Shown: piece after piece, positions 38,044-48,135 of the stretch | How the letters are laid out: each line of letters starts with the position of its first letter | Numbering within the stretch: the first letter of the stretch is position 1 | Assembly: GCA_025360865.1 (NCBI GenBank) | Contig: JANYBG010000165.1 | Location: forward strand, 1-55,683 | Direction: 5' to 3' | DNA from: Pseudomonadota bacterium | GTDB lineage: Bacteria > Pseudomonadota > Gammaproteobacteria > Steroidobacterales > Steroidobacteraceae | DNA length: 55,683 nt | Notes under the pieces: model-generated | Told to the model about the DNA's origin: nothing | What the model saw: only the letters and a program-made list of their open reading frames with translations | Databases searched by the model: none | Program-made: the position numbers and the translations under genes

Positions 38044-38148
38044 CGGCTGAGTCTACCAGCAGGGGATTGTCGCGGGGACCCCCGAAGGCGCACGCTGCCT
38101 GAAACGCCCCCGGGCCATGCGGGGCGAGTCACCCTCAGGGAAGTGCGC

Positions 38149-38844
38149 ATGATTAATCCGAAGCCGGAAGCCAAAGTCGTGATCACCAAGAACGGGCCAT
38201 TCCTGGTGACCGGCGCGATACCGCTGAGCGAGCAGACCATCGTCGCCGGCAGCGGCGGCGAATCCGAGGCCTGGAGGGAAGGGAAGTCTTTCCCGGCGCG
38301 GGCGAGCTACGCCTTGTGCCGCTGCGGGCGCTCCAAGTCCAAGCCCTTCTGCGACGGCACGCACACCCAGGTGAAGTTCGACGGTACCGAGACCGCGAGT
38401 CGCAGGCCCTACACCGAGCAGGCGCAGGTGATGCAGGGCCCGGGCCATGCGCTCAGTGACGCCGAGACCCTGTGCGCGTTCGCGCGCTTCTGCGACCCCA
38501 ACGGCCAGGTGTGGAACCAGGTCGAGCAGACCGATGACCCGAAGGTCGCCAGAAACCTCGTGCGCCAGGTGAATGCGTGCCCGTCCGGGCGCCTCGTCGC
38601 CTGGGACCGCGCCACCGGCAAGGCGCTGGAGGAACCGCTGCCCGTCTCGATCGGGGTGGTGCAGGACCCGGCGCAGGATGTCAGCGGCCCGCTGTGGCTG
38701 CGCGGCGGGATACCCATGATCGCCGCCGACGGCTTCGCCTACGAAGTCCGCAACCGCATGACGGTGTGCCGGTGCGGGGCCTCGAAGAACAAGCCGTTCT
38801 GCGATGGTACGCATGCACGAGTGAAGTTCCGCGACTCGACCTGA
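38149..38844 (+). CDS. Double CDGSH iron-sulfur protein
   Basis: 231 residues with two CDGSH-type zinc-finger/2Fe-2S sites: C57-x-C59 .. C68-DGT-H72 and C207-x-C209 .. C218-DGT-H222 (CRCG..KPFCDGTH each time). The middle part (LCAFARFCDPNGQVW .. VNACPSGRLVAWD) carries further cysteines and fits the divergent iron-sulfur domain often fused to bacterial CDGSH proteins. ATG at 38149 with AGGGAAG upstream. Likely an electron-transfer or cluster-sensing protein; partner unknown. Confidence 0.85.
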   Translation: MINPKPEAKVVITKNGPFLVTGAIPLSEQTIVAGSGGESEAWREGKSFPARASYALCRCGRSKSKPFCDGTHTQVKFDGTETASRRPYTEQAQVMQGPGHALSDAETLCAFARFCDPNGQVWNQVEQTDDPKVARNLVRQVNACPSGRLVAWDRATGKALEEPLPVSIGVVQDPAQDVSGPLWLRGGIPMIAADGFAYEVRNRMTVCRCGASKNKPFCDGTHARVKFRDST

Positions 38845-38880
38845 CCCCCGCTGCGGGTCGGTGGACACGGTCGCCGCGAT

Positions 38881-39642
38881 TCAGTCCAGGAATTCCACGC
38901 GACCGCCGCTTAAGTGGTACATCGAGCCTGCGATCTTGATCTTGCCGTCGGTCTCGAGCTTCACCAGAACCTCGCTCTGCGCGCGGATGGCTGCCACGGT
39001 CCTGTGCACATTGGTCTTGGCCACCGCGTCGACGAACTCGTAGTTCTCGCTGGTGCGCGCGCCTTCGTAGGGCGTGGCCGCGACCGCCGGCTTGATCTTC
39101 TCGAGCAGCCCCGTCAAATGCCCGAGCCGCACGTTGTCGATCGCACCCTTGATCGCACCGCAGCTGGTATGGCCCATGACCAGTACTACCTTGGCGCCTG
39201 CGGCCGCGCAGGCGAACTCGAGGCTGCCCAGCAGGTCGTCATTGGCGATGTTGCCGGCGACACGCGCGTTGAAGGTGTCTCCCAGGCCCACGTCGAAGAT
39301 GATCTCCGCCGGGGCGCGCGAGTCGATGCAGCTCAGGAGGGCGACGGCCGGATGCTGGCCGGCGACGGTGGCGCGCTTCTGCGCCAGAAAGTCGTGCGGG
39401 TGCATCTTGCCGGTGCGGAAGCGCTCGTTGCCCCGCCGCAGCAGGTCCAGGATCTGGTCGGGGGTGAGCTTGTCGCGCTGTTCCTGTGTCAGGGCGGCGG
39501 CCACGGCGACCGGCGTCACGGCGAGGGATCCCAATGCGCCCACGGCGCCTGAGGCGGCGATGCCCAGGGCGCACTTGAGTAGGCGGCGACGCGCGGGAGC
39601 GGTCGGGCCGTGCGGCTGGCAGCAAACCAACTCGTCGTTCAT
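38881..39642 (-). CDS. Exported beta-carbonic anhydrase
   Basis: 253 residues. An N-terminal ARRRLLK followed by a hydrophobic segment (about 18-48) suggests Tat-type export. The beta-class zinc site is Cys105-x-Asp107-x-Arg109 (SCIDSR) with His158 and Cys161 (GHTSCG). It interconverts CO2 and bicarbonate, here probably in the periplasm. The open start at 39642 gives a twin-arginine region near residues 18-20. Confidence 0.88.
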   Translation of the reverse strand: MNDELVCCQPHGPTAPARRRLLKCALGIAASGAVGALGSLAVTPVAVAAALTQEQRDKLTPDQILDLLRRGNERFRTGKMHPHDFLAQKRATVAGQHPAVALLSCIDSRAPAEIIFDVGLGDTFNARVAGNIANDDLLGSLEFACAAAGAKVVLVMGHTSCGAIKGAIDNVRLGHLTGLLEKIKPAVAATPYEGARTSENYEFVDAVAKTNVHRTVAAIRAQSEVLVKLETDGKIKIAGSMYHLSGGRVEFLD

Positions 39643-39819
39643 GGGTATCCCCTGGGCTAAATGCGTTTGGACACGTATCGGCTAGGCACTGTAGACCAAA
39701 TCCTACAGCGCAACCGGTCGCAAGCCCAATGCGGTCGCCGCCACGCTCGGTACAGAATTTCGCATACGGGTGGCACGCGCCCTCTGGTACTAAAACAGTC
39801 GAAAGCAAGCGAGGGTCCC

Positions 39820-39981
39820 ATGCTTCATTACGCAGTCGTGTTCTTCGTCATCGCGATCATCGCGGCGGTCCTGGGCTTCGGTGGCGTCGCCGCGGGCGCG
39901 GCCGGCATCGCCAAGATCCTGTTCTTCGTGTTCCTCATCGGCGCGGTCGTCGCGCTGCTCGCCGGTCGACGACGCGTCTGA
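39820..39981 (+). CDS. Small membrane protein, DUF1328
   Basis: 53 residues: two hydrophobic helices ([19 protein letters not shown] and [17 protein letters not shown]) joined by a glycine/alanine linker, ending in RRRV. This is the DUF1328 (YtjA) pattern, common in proteobacterial stress regulons. ATG preceded by GAGGG. Function unknown. Confidence 0.85.
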   Translation: MLHYAVVFFVIAIIAAVLGFGGVAAGAAGIAKILFFVFLIGAVVALLAGRRRV

Positions 39982-40003
39982 GGCGGCTCACCCGGTGATC
40001 ATC

Positions 40004-40033
40004 AGGAACCGGCCCCCGCGGGCCGGTTCCTTT
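40004..40033 (+). terminator. Strong hairpin terminator after DUF1328 gene
   Basis: A perfect 11-bp stem (GGAACCGGCCC / GGGCCGGTTCC, 12 with the flanking A-T) closes a 4-nt loop and is followed by TTTCGTT, 23 nt after the DUF1328 stop. Confidence 0.8.
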
Positions 40034-40155
40034 CGTTGAGCCGCCGCGCGCGGCGCGTGGCTTGATCCGCGGCGCCACACCCGGAAATCGCCGCGCACCC
40101 CCCGGTCGCCGCCACGCTTCGCGTATCCTTGCGCGTCGTTCAATCGGGGATCGCT

Positions 40156-41535
40156 GTGCGGAGCAATACGATCGAGACCCTGCTCGCGCGCGAGCAGGAC
40201 GCCTTCATCGCCGGCCACCCGAAGTCACGCGCGCTCGCGCACACCGGTGACGAGCATTACCTCTACGGGGCTCCCTCCCACTGGATGCGCCGCTGGGCCG
40301 GTGGCTTCCCGCTGTACGCGGAGCGCGCGCGGGGCGCCAGTCTTTGGTGCGTGGACGGCATCGAGTACGTGGACTTCTGTCTCGGTGACACCGGCGGCAT
40401 GTGCGGGCACGCGGCACCCGCGGTCACCGCCGCGGTCGCCGCGCAGATGGACCGCGGGGCGACCCTGCTGCTGCCGACGCAGGATGCCGCCTGGGTGGGG
40501 GCGGAGCTGGCCCGGCGCTTCCGCGTGCCTTACTGGGGCTTCACCACCTCGGCCACCGATGCCAACCGCGCCGCGATCCGCATCGCGCGCATGGTCTCCG
40601 GCCGCGACGTGGTCCTGGTGTTCAACGGCTGTTACCACGGCTCGGTGGAGGAGGCCCACGTCGGGCTGTCTGGCGGCAAGATGGTCATGCGCAGCGGCGT
40701 GCATCCCAACGCCGTCGACCACGCCCGCGTCTCGCGGGTGATCGAGTTCAACGACCGCGCGGCGCTGGAGGTGGCGCTCGCGCCGCGCGACGTGGCGGTG
40801 GTGCTCGCCGAGCCGTGCATGACCAACTACGGGATGATCGAGGCGCAGCCCGGATTCCTCGATGCCCTGCGGGAGCTCACCCGTCACACCGGCACGCTCC
40901 TTCTGATCGACGAGACGCACACCTGGTCGGCCGGTCCCGGGGGCTACACCCTGCGCGACGGCCTCGATCCGGATTTCTTCGTTATCGGCAAGGCCGCCAG
41001 CGGTGGGGTGCCCGTGGGGCTCTATGGCCTCAGCGCACCCGTAGCCGAGCGGCTTTGGGACCTGGCGCCGCGCGAGGGCACGCGACCGGGCGCCCGCTCG
41101 AGCTCCCACATGGGCTTTGGCGGTACCCTGGCCGGAAGCGCGCTGCAGGTCGCCGCCCTGCGCGCGGTCCTCGCGGAGGTGCTGACCGAGGAGGCCTTCA
41201 CACGCATGACCGCCCATGCCTCGCACATGGCGCAGCGCTCGCGCGAGCTCGTGGCCGCGCATGGGCTGCCGTGGTGCATCGCCCAGAGCGGCGCGCGCAT
41301 CGAGGTCATGTTTTCGCCGAGCCCGCCGCGCAATGCCTCCGAGGTCGCCCGCGGCCGCGATCCCGCGCTCGAGAGCCTGTTCCATCTGCACCTGCTCAAC
41401 CAGGGCGTACTGGTCACCCCGTTCCACGGCATGTTGCTCGTCTGCCCCGCCACGACGAGCGCTCAGGTGCAGCGCTATCTCGCGGTATTCGGCGCGTTCT
41501 GCGCGCTGATCGCCGGCTGCGCCGCGCGCAGGTGA
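40156..41535 (+). CDS. Class III PLP aminotransferase, glutamate-1-semialdehyde aminomutase-like
   Basis: 459 residues from a GTG with GGGGA five bases upstream. The PLP pocket is recognisable: FNGCYHGSVEEAHVG, LLIDETHTWSAGPGG and the Schiff-base lysine Lys279 in VIGKAASGG. Overall order matches the HemL-like branch, but it is not in a haem context and lacks the near-invariant HemL surroundings, so I would not call it hemL. It may be a transaminase for another amino ketone or omega-amino acid. Confidence 0.85.
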   Translation: MRSNTIETLLAREQDAFIAGHPKSRALAHTGDEHYLYGAPSHWMRRWAGGFPLYAERARGASLWCVDGIEYVDFCLGDTGGMCGHAAPAVTAAVAAQMDRGATLLLPTQDAAWVGAELARRFRVPYWGFTTSATDANRAAIRIARMVSGRDVVLVFNGCYHGSVEEAHVGLSGGKMVMRSGVHPNAVDHARVSRVIEFNDRAALEVALAPRDVAVVLAEPCMTNYGMIEAQPGFLDALRELTRHTGTLLLIDETHTWSAGPGGYTLRDGLDPDFFVIGKAASGGVPVGLYGLSAPVAERLWDLAPREGTRPGARSSSHMGFGGTLAGSALQVAALRAVLAEVLTEEAFTRMTAHASHMAQRSRELVAAHGLPWCIAQSGARIEVMFSPSPPRNASEVARGRDPALESLFHLHLLNQGVLVTPFHGMLLVCPATTSAQVQRYLAVFGAFCALIAGCAARR

Positions 41536-41625
41536 GGTTTCAGTCCGCGCGGTGGATGGAACGCATGGCGGGGATGTTATGGTTGCGGTCACGCCGCTCG
41601 CCCCGCTGTGTTTAAGGGAACTGGC

Positions 41626-42564
41626 ATGAAGCACCGTATCATTCTCGCCGCCCTCGTCGTCCTGGCGGCGGCGGTGCCCGCCGCGGCGCGTGTCGAGCCG
41701 TTCCCCCCGTCATTCAAGGTGATTGACGTGAGGGTCGACGGCGCGGTAATCCACGTGCGCATCGGCGGCAGCGGTCCGGCGATCCTGATGATCCACGGCT
41801 TCGGCGACAGCGGGGACATGTGGCAGCCGCTGGCTGTCCTCATGGTGAACAAGCACCTCGTGATCGTGCCCGACCTGCGCGGCATGGGGCTGTCCTCCCA
41901 TCCGCAGACCGGCTACGACAAGAAGACGCAGGCTGAGGACCTGCGGCAGGTGCTGGACACCCTCAAGGTCGGCGACGTGGATCTGGTGACGCACGACATC
42001 GGGAACATGGTCGGCTATGCCTTCGCCGCGCGGTTTCCCTCGCGCGTGACCCGCTGGGTGGCGATGGATGCGCCGCTGCCGGGCGTGGGCACCTGGAGCG
42101 CCCAGCTGAGCGACCCCAGGACCTGGCACTTCAACTTTCATGGTCCCGATGAGGAGCGCCTGGTCGCCGGTCGAGAGCGCATCTATCTCGATCGCTTCTA
42201 CAACGAGCTGTCAGCTAACCCGGCCGGCATCGACGCGCAGACACGCGCGCACTACGCCGCGCTGCTGGCGAAACCCCATGCGATGCACGACGCCTTCGAG
42301 CAGTTCAGCGCCTTCCCGCAGGATGGCATCGACAACCGCGCCTTCCTCGCCAAGGGCAAGCGCACGATGCCGGTGCTCGCCATCGGCGGGGATCATTCCT
42401 ATGGCGCGGCGCTGGCGACCGAACTGGCCTTCGTCGCCACTAACGTGCGCGGGGTGGTCATCGTCAACGCCGGTCACTGGCTGATGGAGGAGCAACCGCG
42501 GGAAACCGTCGCCGCGACCCGCGCCTTCCTCGACACGCCACTTTCAGACCTCGGGCCGAAATAG
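41626..42564 (+). CDS. Exported alpha/beta hydrolase, epoxide hydrolase/dehalogenase-like
   Basis: 312 residues with a signal peptide (MKHRIILAALVVLAAAVPAAA). The oxyanion HGFGDSGDMW precedes the nucleophile elbow THDIGN, whose nucleophile is Asp124 rather than Ser; the catalytic His is probably His284 (NAGHWLMEE). An Asp nucleophile points to epoxide hydrolase or haloalkane/haloacetate dehalogenase chemistry. AAGGGA lies 9-14 nt before the ATG. It is convergent with a Rieske oxygenase. Confidence 0.85.
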   Translation: MKHRIILAALVVLAAAVPAAARVEPFPPSFKVIDVRVDGAVIHVRIGGSGPAILMIHGFGDSGDMWQPLAVLMVNKHLVIVPDLRGMGLSSHPQTGYDKKTQAEDLRQVLDTLKVGDVDLVTHDIGNMVGYAFAARFPSRVTRWVAMDAPLPGVGTWSAQLSDPRTWHFNFHGPDEERLVAGRERIYLDRFYNELSANPAGIDAQTRAHYAALLAKPHAMHDAFEQFSAFPQDGIDNRAFLAKGKRTMPVLAIGGDHSYGAALATELAFVATNVRGVVIVNAGHWLMEEQPRETVAATRAFLDTPLSDLGPK

Positions 42565-42599
42565 CGCGAGCGCGGCGCGCGTCGGCCGGCGCGCCGGTC

Positions 42600-43772
42600 T
42601 CAGGGGCGCGCGAGTTCCGCCCTGACCCAGTCCTGGAACTGCTGGATCACGTATTCCTCGGGCATCAGCACGCCCCGCTCGTGCGGCAGCGCGTGCAACC
42701 CGCGCTGGTTCACCTCGCAGATCTGGGCGTCCTCGCCCATGACGATCTGCGTGAACTCGACCGCCCCTGAGATGTCGCGCCGCTGCGCGAGCGTCTCGGG
42801 CAGGAACAGGAACTCGATGCTCATCTCCGTGAGCTCGGGCCCCAGCGGCAGGATGCGCACGATTCGCATGTAGTCCATGTGCCCGACGACGAAGATCGAG
42901 GGCAGGCCGGTCAGGTAGATGTGACCGCTCTTGTGGTCATCGGCGGTGAGATCCGGGAAGGGCACCCCCACCGGATTCCCATCCATGGTCCAGGAAGTCG
43001 CCCCGTCGCGCAGGCCACCGGTGTAGCGCGGGTCCTGGTCGGTGGCGTGGTCCTGCCAGCTCGGATCGTCCTTCGGTTCCAGGATGGCGCGGCCGAATAT
43101 CGGCACCAGCTGCGCAAGCCTGGGGTGCACCCCGGGGCAGTGCAGGCACTCGTTGTAGTTCTCCCAGAACACCTTCCAGTTGCAGGCGATGGTCTTGCGC
43201 GAGCGATGCCCGACCGTGAGCGTGTCCATCCGCCAGGCGTCCAGGCGTGAAATGGGGAGATCGAAACCCTTCTCGAACGCCGGTGGCTGCTGGGCGAGGG
43301 ATACGAGGAGACAGCCATTCCACTCGGTCACCGGCAGGCCGTACAGGGAGTGGTCTTTCGGGTCGAAGTCATCCGCAGGCTGCTTCGACGTGGTCTGCAG
43401 CAGGTCCCCGCGCAGGCTGTAGCGCCAGGCGTGATACGGGCAGACGATCCCCGCGGGTGGCAGGCGACCCTCGGTGGCCTGGCACAGGGCGGCACCCCGG
43501 TGCCTGCAGGTATTGTGGAAGGCCCGGGCCACATGGTCCTCGCCACGCACCAGCAGGATCGACTGGTTGCCGACTGTGAAGGTGCGGAAGGCGCGTGCTT
43601 CGCGCAGCTCGCTCGAGCGGCACACGTACAGCCAGTTGCGGTACCAGATCTGGGTGAGTTCACGCGCGTATTGCGCCGCGTCGAAGTAATCGCTGGCCGG
43701 CAGCGCCGCGATGCTCCTGGTGAGCCCGAGATACCCCGGGTCGCGTCTGACTGCTGAACGGGTGATCGTCAC
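42600..43772 (-). CDS. Rieske non-haem iron oxygenase, alpha subunit
   Basis: 390 residues from the GTG at 43772, chosen for GGAGAA 8 nt upstream. The Rieske 2Fe-2S ligands are Cys89-x-His91 (CRHRG) and Cys111-x2-His114 (CPYHAW). The mononuclear iron site is NYNECLHCPGVHP with His211 and His216, with GEDAQICEVNQRGL near the end supplying the Asp. It resembles ring-hydroxylating and choline/carnitine monooxygenase-type oxygenases; no reductase or ferredoxin partner is nearby. Substrate unknown. Confidence 0.88.
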   Translation of the reverse strand: MTITRSAVRRDPGYLGLTRSIAALPASDYFDAAQYARELTQIWYRNWLYVCRSSELREARAFRTFTVGNQSILLVRGEDHVARAFHNTCRHRGAALCQATEGRLPPAGIVCPYHAWRYSLRGDLLQTTSKQPADDFDPKDHSLYGLPVTEWNGCLLVSLAQQPPAFEKGFDLPISRLDAWRMDTLTVGHRSRKTIACNWKVFWENYNECLHCPGVHPRLAQLVPIFGRAILEPKDDPSWQDHATDQDPRYTGGLRDGATSWTMDGNPVGVPFPDLTADDHKSGHIYLTGLPSIFVVGHMDYMRIVRILPLGPELTEMSIEFLFLPETLAQRRDISGAVEFTQIVMGEDAQICEVNQRGLHALPHERGVLMPEEYVIQQFQDWVRAELARP

Positions 43773-44064
43773 GGCTGCGATTCTCCAGGGGCGCGCGAAG
43801 GGTGGACGCGGGGGGCGCCGCCCCACTGTAATCCAGGTTCAAAGCAGGCTCAAAATCGTTCAGTTTGCCGGGGCTCGCGCCGCGCGGGACTTCGGTGCCT
43901 GACAGGGCGACGGCCTCCGGATTCCGGCCCATGCGCCGTACATGACGCAGGCGTCCGCCTACACGCGCTCTGGACCTTGGGCGGCACCACAACGGCTGGT
44001 CCGCTGTGGCACACTTGCGGCAACAGGTTGCTTTCCCTCTTTATCCAGTTCCCGGGAGGTTGTT

Positions 44065-44631
44065 ATGAGACGGATTCTAGGATTCGCGCTCAGCGCGGCG
44101 CTGATGCTGTTCGCGGCTACCGCGCATGCGGACCGCTACAAAGACACGCTGACGCTGTTCAAGAACGCCCACGACAGTAACGCGATGCTCCAGACCGCGT
44201 ACGGCTATGCGATCTTCCCGACCATCGGCAAGGGCGGCCTCGGGGTCGGCGGCGCCTTCGGCAAGGGGCGGGTCTATGAGAAGGGTGTCTACAAGGGTGA
44301 CACGTCCATGACCCAGGTCAGCATCGGCTTCCAGGCCGGTGGCGTCGGCTACAGCCAGCTGATCCTGTTCCAGGACAAGCGGTCGCTGGATGAGTTCACC
44401 AGCGGCAACTTCGAGTTCTCAGCGGATGCGAGCGCCGTGGCTATCACGGCCGCGGCCGGCGCCAGCGCCGGGACCACCGGCGCCAACGCCAACGCAAGCG
44501 CCGACAAGAGGGACGCGAAGACCGAAGGCGGGTTTTACAAGGGCATGGCTGTCTACACGATCGTCAAGGGCGGCGCCATGTACCAGGCGACCATCGCCGG
44601 CCAGAAGTTCAGCTACAAGCCGAAGGTATAA
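44065..44631 (+). CDS. Exported SYLF-domain (Ysc84-like) lipid-binding protein
   Basis: 188 residues with a signal peptide ending ATAHA. AYGYAIFPTIGKGGLGVGGAFGKGRVYEKG and GFQAGGVGYSQLILFQD, quoted in parts (YAIFPTIGKGGLGVGGAFG, GFQAGGVGYSQLILF), are typical SYLF/DUF500 segments; an Ala/Ser/Thr/Asn-rich stretch interrupts the domain before GGFYKGMAVYTIVKGGAMYQ. Start ATG with GGGAGGT upstream. Membrane-associated in other bacteria. Confidence 0.85.
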   Translation: MRRILGFALSAALMLFAATAHADRYKDTLTLFKNAHDSNAMLQTAYGYAIFPTIGKGGLGVGGAFGKGRVYEKGVYKGDTSMTQVSIGFQAGGVGYSQLILFQDKRSLDEFTSGNFEFSADASAVAITAAAGASAGTTGANANASADKRDAKTEGGFYKGMAVYTIVKGGAMYQATIAGQKFSYKPKV

Positions 44632-44700
44632 GGCAGTGCCCGGCGCCGACCCCCAATAGGGCGTCGGCGTCGCGTGCGTGCTCAACTACAGGAGCGGGTC

Positions 44701-45150
44701 ATGGCGTCACGGAAGAGTCGGAAGTCAGCGAAGAAGGGCGGCCGCGTTTTGCGTGCGAAGAGACGCGTCACCCGGCGCCCCGCGAAGAAGGTCGCGCGCC
44801 AGCGGACCCGCGTTGTTAAGAAGACCGCCAAGCGCGCGCGCAAGTCGGTCAAGAAATCCAAGTCGGCCGCCAGATCCGCGAAGCGGGCGACGACGCGCCG
44901 GGCTGCGCGCAAACCCGCGCGCACGGTCGGGGCCGCCGCCCAGCGGGTGGTGATGAGCGCCGGCCGTACGGCGGCCGCGCTCGCCAAGGCGGGGGCTCAA
45001 AGGGCCGCCGATGCGGGCCGCCGTGTACTGGCCCGGGGCACGATGTCGGTCGCTGAGTCCGTGCAGAGCACGAGTCGTTCGGTCGGCGATGCCACCGCCT
45101 CGGCGCTCGAGTCGGTGGCCCAGCAGATCAGCCCGGATCCGGTCAAGTAG
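44701..45150 (+). CDS. Histone H1-like lysine/arginine/alanine-rich protein
   Basis: 149 residues. The first 80 are almost all Lys, Arg, Ala, Ser, Thr and Val (SRKSRKSAKKGGRVLRAKRR ..), as in bacterial H1-like and AlgP-type proteins; the C-terminal part is less charged (SVAESVQSTSRSVGDATASA). It probably binds DNA or RNA through the basic half. ATG with AGGAG upstream. Confidence 0.75.
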   Translation: MASRKSRKSAKKGGRVLRAKRRVTRRPAKKVARQRTRVVKKTAKRARKSVKKSKSAARSAKRATTRRAARKPARTVGAAAQRVVMSAGRTAAALAKAGAQRAADAGRRVLARGTMSVAESVQSTSRSVGDATASALESVAQQISPDPVK

Positions 45151-45165
45151 TCCGAAAGCCCGCTC

Positions 45166-45405
45166 GTGACCAGGATCGTCTATGAGATCGTGAAGCACGA
45201 CGGCGGGTGGGCCTACCGCGCCAGCGGCACCTATTCCGAGTCTTTCTCGAGCCACGATGCGGCCCACCAGGCCGCGGAGCGCGTGGCGCGCGAGCAGATG
45301 GCCCCGGGTGAGGCGGCGCTGATCTCGTACGAGGACAGCGAAGGCCGCTGGCACAAGGAAGTCTCAGCCGGGACGGATCGCCCGGCGGTGAAGGTCAGCG
45401 GCTAG
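45166..45405 (+). CDS. Small protein, DUF2188-like
   Basis: 79 residues from a GTG, 15 nt after the H1-like gene. [36 protein letters not shown], in parts [16 protein letters not shown] and [15 protein letters not shown], and [13 protein letters not shown] follow the DUF2188 pattern (strands around a conserved DGGW and a helix). Function unknown; co-transcription with the H1-like gene is likely. Confidence 0.7.
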   Translation: MTRIVYEIVKHDGGWAYRASGTYSESFSSHDAAHQAAERVAREQMAPGEAALISYEDSEGRWHKEVSAGTDRPAVKVSG

Positions 45406-45437
45406 CGCGCGCCCAGCCGCGGCGACAGGCGCGCGGT

Positions 45438-46195
45438 TCAGGTCTTGAGTTTCCACCCGGTGCGGAATATCCAGGCCACGATCAGCATGCACGCGGCCAG
45501 GAACCCCAGCGTCGCCAGCGTGCTGAGCACAACGTTCACGTCCGCGACGCCGTAGAAACTCCAGCGAAAGCCACTGATCAGGTAGACCACCGGGTTGAAC
45601 AGGGCGACCTTCTGCCAGACCGGCGGCAGCATGTTGATGGAATAGAAAGCCCCGCCCAGGAAGGTCAGGGGCGTCACCACCATGAGCGGCACCACCTGCA
45701 GCTTCTGGAAGTCGTCCGCCCATACCCCGATGATGAAGCCGAACATGCTGAACGTGATGGCGGTGAGCAGGAGATAACCCACCATCCACAGCGGATGCGC
45801 GATCTCGTAGGGCACGAACACCCGCGCGGTGGCGAGGATCAGAACGCCGAGCAGCAGCGACTTGGTGGTCGCGGCGCCGACGTAGCCGAGCAACACCTCG
45901 ACATAACCCACCGGCGCGGACAGCAGCTCGAAGATCGTTCCCGACCACTTCGGCAGGTAGATGCCGAAGGAGGCGTTGGAGATCGACTCGTTCAGAAGGG
46001 CGAGCATGATCAGCCCGGGGATGATGAAGGCCCCGTAGCTCACCCCGCCGACGCTGCCCATGCGGCTGCCGATCGCCGAACCGAACACTACGAAGTAGAG
46101 CGAGGTGGACAGCACGGGGGAGGCGATGCTCTGGGTGATGGTGCGGAAGGTGCGCGCCATCTCGAACCGGTAGATCGCGCGGATCGCTGGCAGAT

Positions 46196-46199
<4 letters not shown>
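45438..46199 (-). CDS. ABC-2 type exporter permease (YadH-like)
   Basis: 253 residues, about six hydrophobic helices, with the ABC-2 features [23 protein letters not shown], quoted as [30 protein letters not shown] and [19 protein letters not shown]. Overlaps the ATP-binding gene by 4 nt (ATGA). The pair resembles E. coli YadGH. Exported compound unknown. Confidence 0.88.
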
Positions 46200-47161
<962 letters not shown>

Positions 47162-47575
47162 GGGTCTTCTTTGCTGGGAGGGCGATTCTAAGGGGTCGCG
47201 GCGCCACCCAGCGTCCCCATTCCTGGGCCGTCCCCATCCTTCACAGGGGGGAGGGAGGGATGGTATCGTCCGGCCCGCTGTACTCGAGCGAGTCGCGCCG
47301 CCAGGGAGCGTGCCGCTCGGGTTCCGGGGGCTATATGGCCCTGCGGTACCTGGTGCTCGCCGCGCATGGGAAGAATGGGGAAGGTAAGTCTCGCGCAGGC
47401 TTCATCGCGCTGAATGCGCGGCAGCTGGCCGGTTCTCCTCGATAGCGGCGGCCTCGGCTACCGGCTCATCGAGCGTGAGCGGGACAGCCGCGCGGTGGGA
47501 TTACGCAGGGCGCCATCGCACCGCATTTCCTCCTCGTCGGCCATTCCGTACCCAAGAGCCCGGCGCGTGCTCGCT
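47162..47575. other. 414-nt stretch without recognised gene
   Basis: Between the ABC ATPase start (minus) and a rightward membrane protein. It must hold the promoters of both. A purine-rich GGGGGGAGGGAGG run is near 47247-47259. I see no recognisable gene, and the frame entering the membrane protein from upstream has no family match. Confidence 0.4.
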
Positions 47576-48115
47576 TTGACCCCACATCACGCACCCTTCT
47601 CGTTTGTGACAGTCGCCATTCTGGCGCTCATCGCCTGGCGGGCATACATGCGCGTCCGCCGCAACATCGGCCGGCAGCACTTCGCCCCGGCGCGGTGCTG
47701 GGTGAGTGTCACGCTCGTACCCGGGATCGTCGTGCTCGTCGCGTTCGGCCTGCGGTTCCAGCCCCCCGCCATGGGCCTGTCCCTGGGGGGTGGCCTCGCG
47801 CTCGGGATCGCGCTCGGGGTGCTAGGGCTGCGGCAGACCCGCTTCGAGGTCGCCTCCGACGGGCTGTGCTACGTGCCGAGCGCGCCCTTGGGCATCGCGC
47901 TGTCGACGCTCCTCGTGGGTCGGCTCCTGTACCGCCTCTTCACCGCAGGGGTCCCCCCGAGCGGACCGGGCACGAGTCCTTTCGCCACGCACCTCACCCC
48001 GCTCACGCTTGCGCTCATCGGCGCGCTGGCCGGCTACTACGCCATGTACGCCGCCGGGCTGCTGCGCTGGTCGGCGCGGCACCGCCGCGCGCAGCCCGCT
48101 GGCATGCCCACATGA
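47576..48115 (+). CDS. Hypothetical membrane protein
   Basis: About 179 residues from a TTG at 47576 (TPHHAPFSFVTVAILALIAW), although a later start is possible. Four or five hydrophobic segments with basic loops (MRVRRNIGRQHFAP, RWSARHRRAQ). The layout recalls DUF1453/CcdC-like proteins, which I cannot confirm. The SDR gene starts 20 nt after its stop. Confidence 0.6.
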   Translation: MTPHHAPFSFVTVAILALIAWRAYMRVRRNIGRQHFAPARCWVSVTLVPGIVVLVAFGLRFQPPAMGLSLGGGLALGIALGVLGLRQTRFEVASDGLCYVPSAPLGIALSTLLVGRLLYRLFTAGVPPSGPGTSPFATHLTPLTLALIGALAGYYAMYAAGLLRWSARHRRAQPAGMPT

Positions 48116-48135
48116 AATCCGTGGGAGACACGCAA

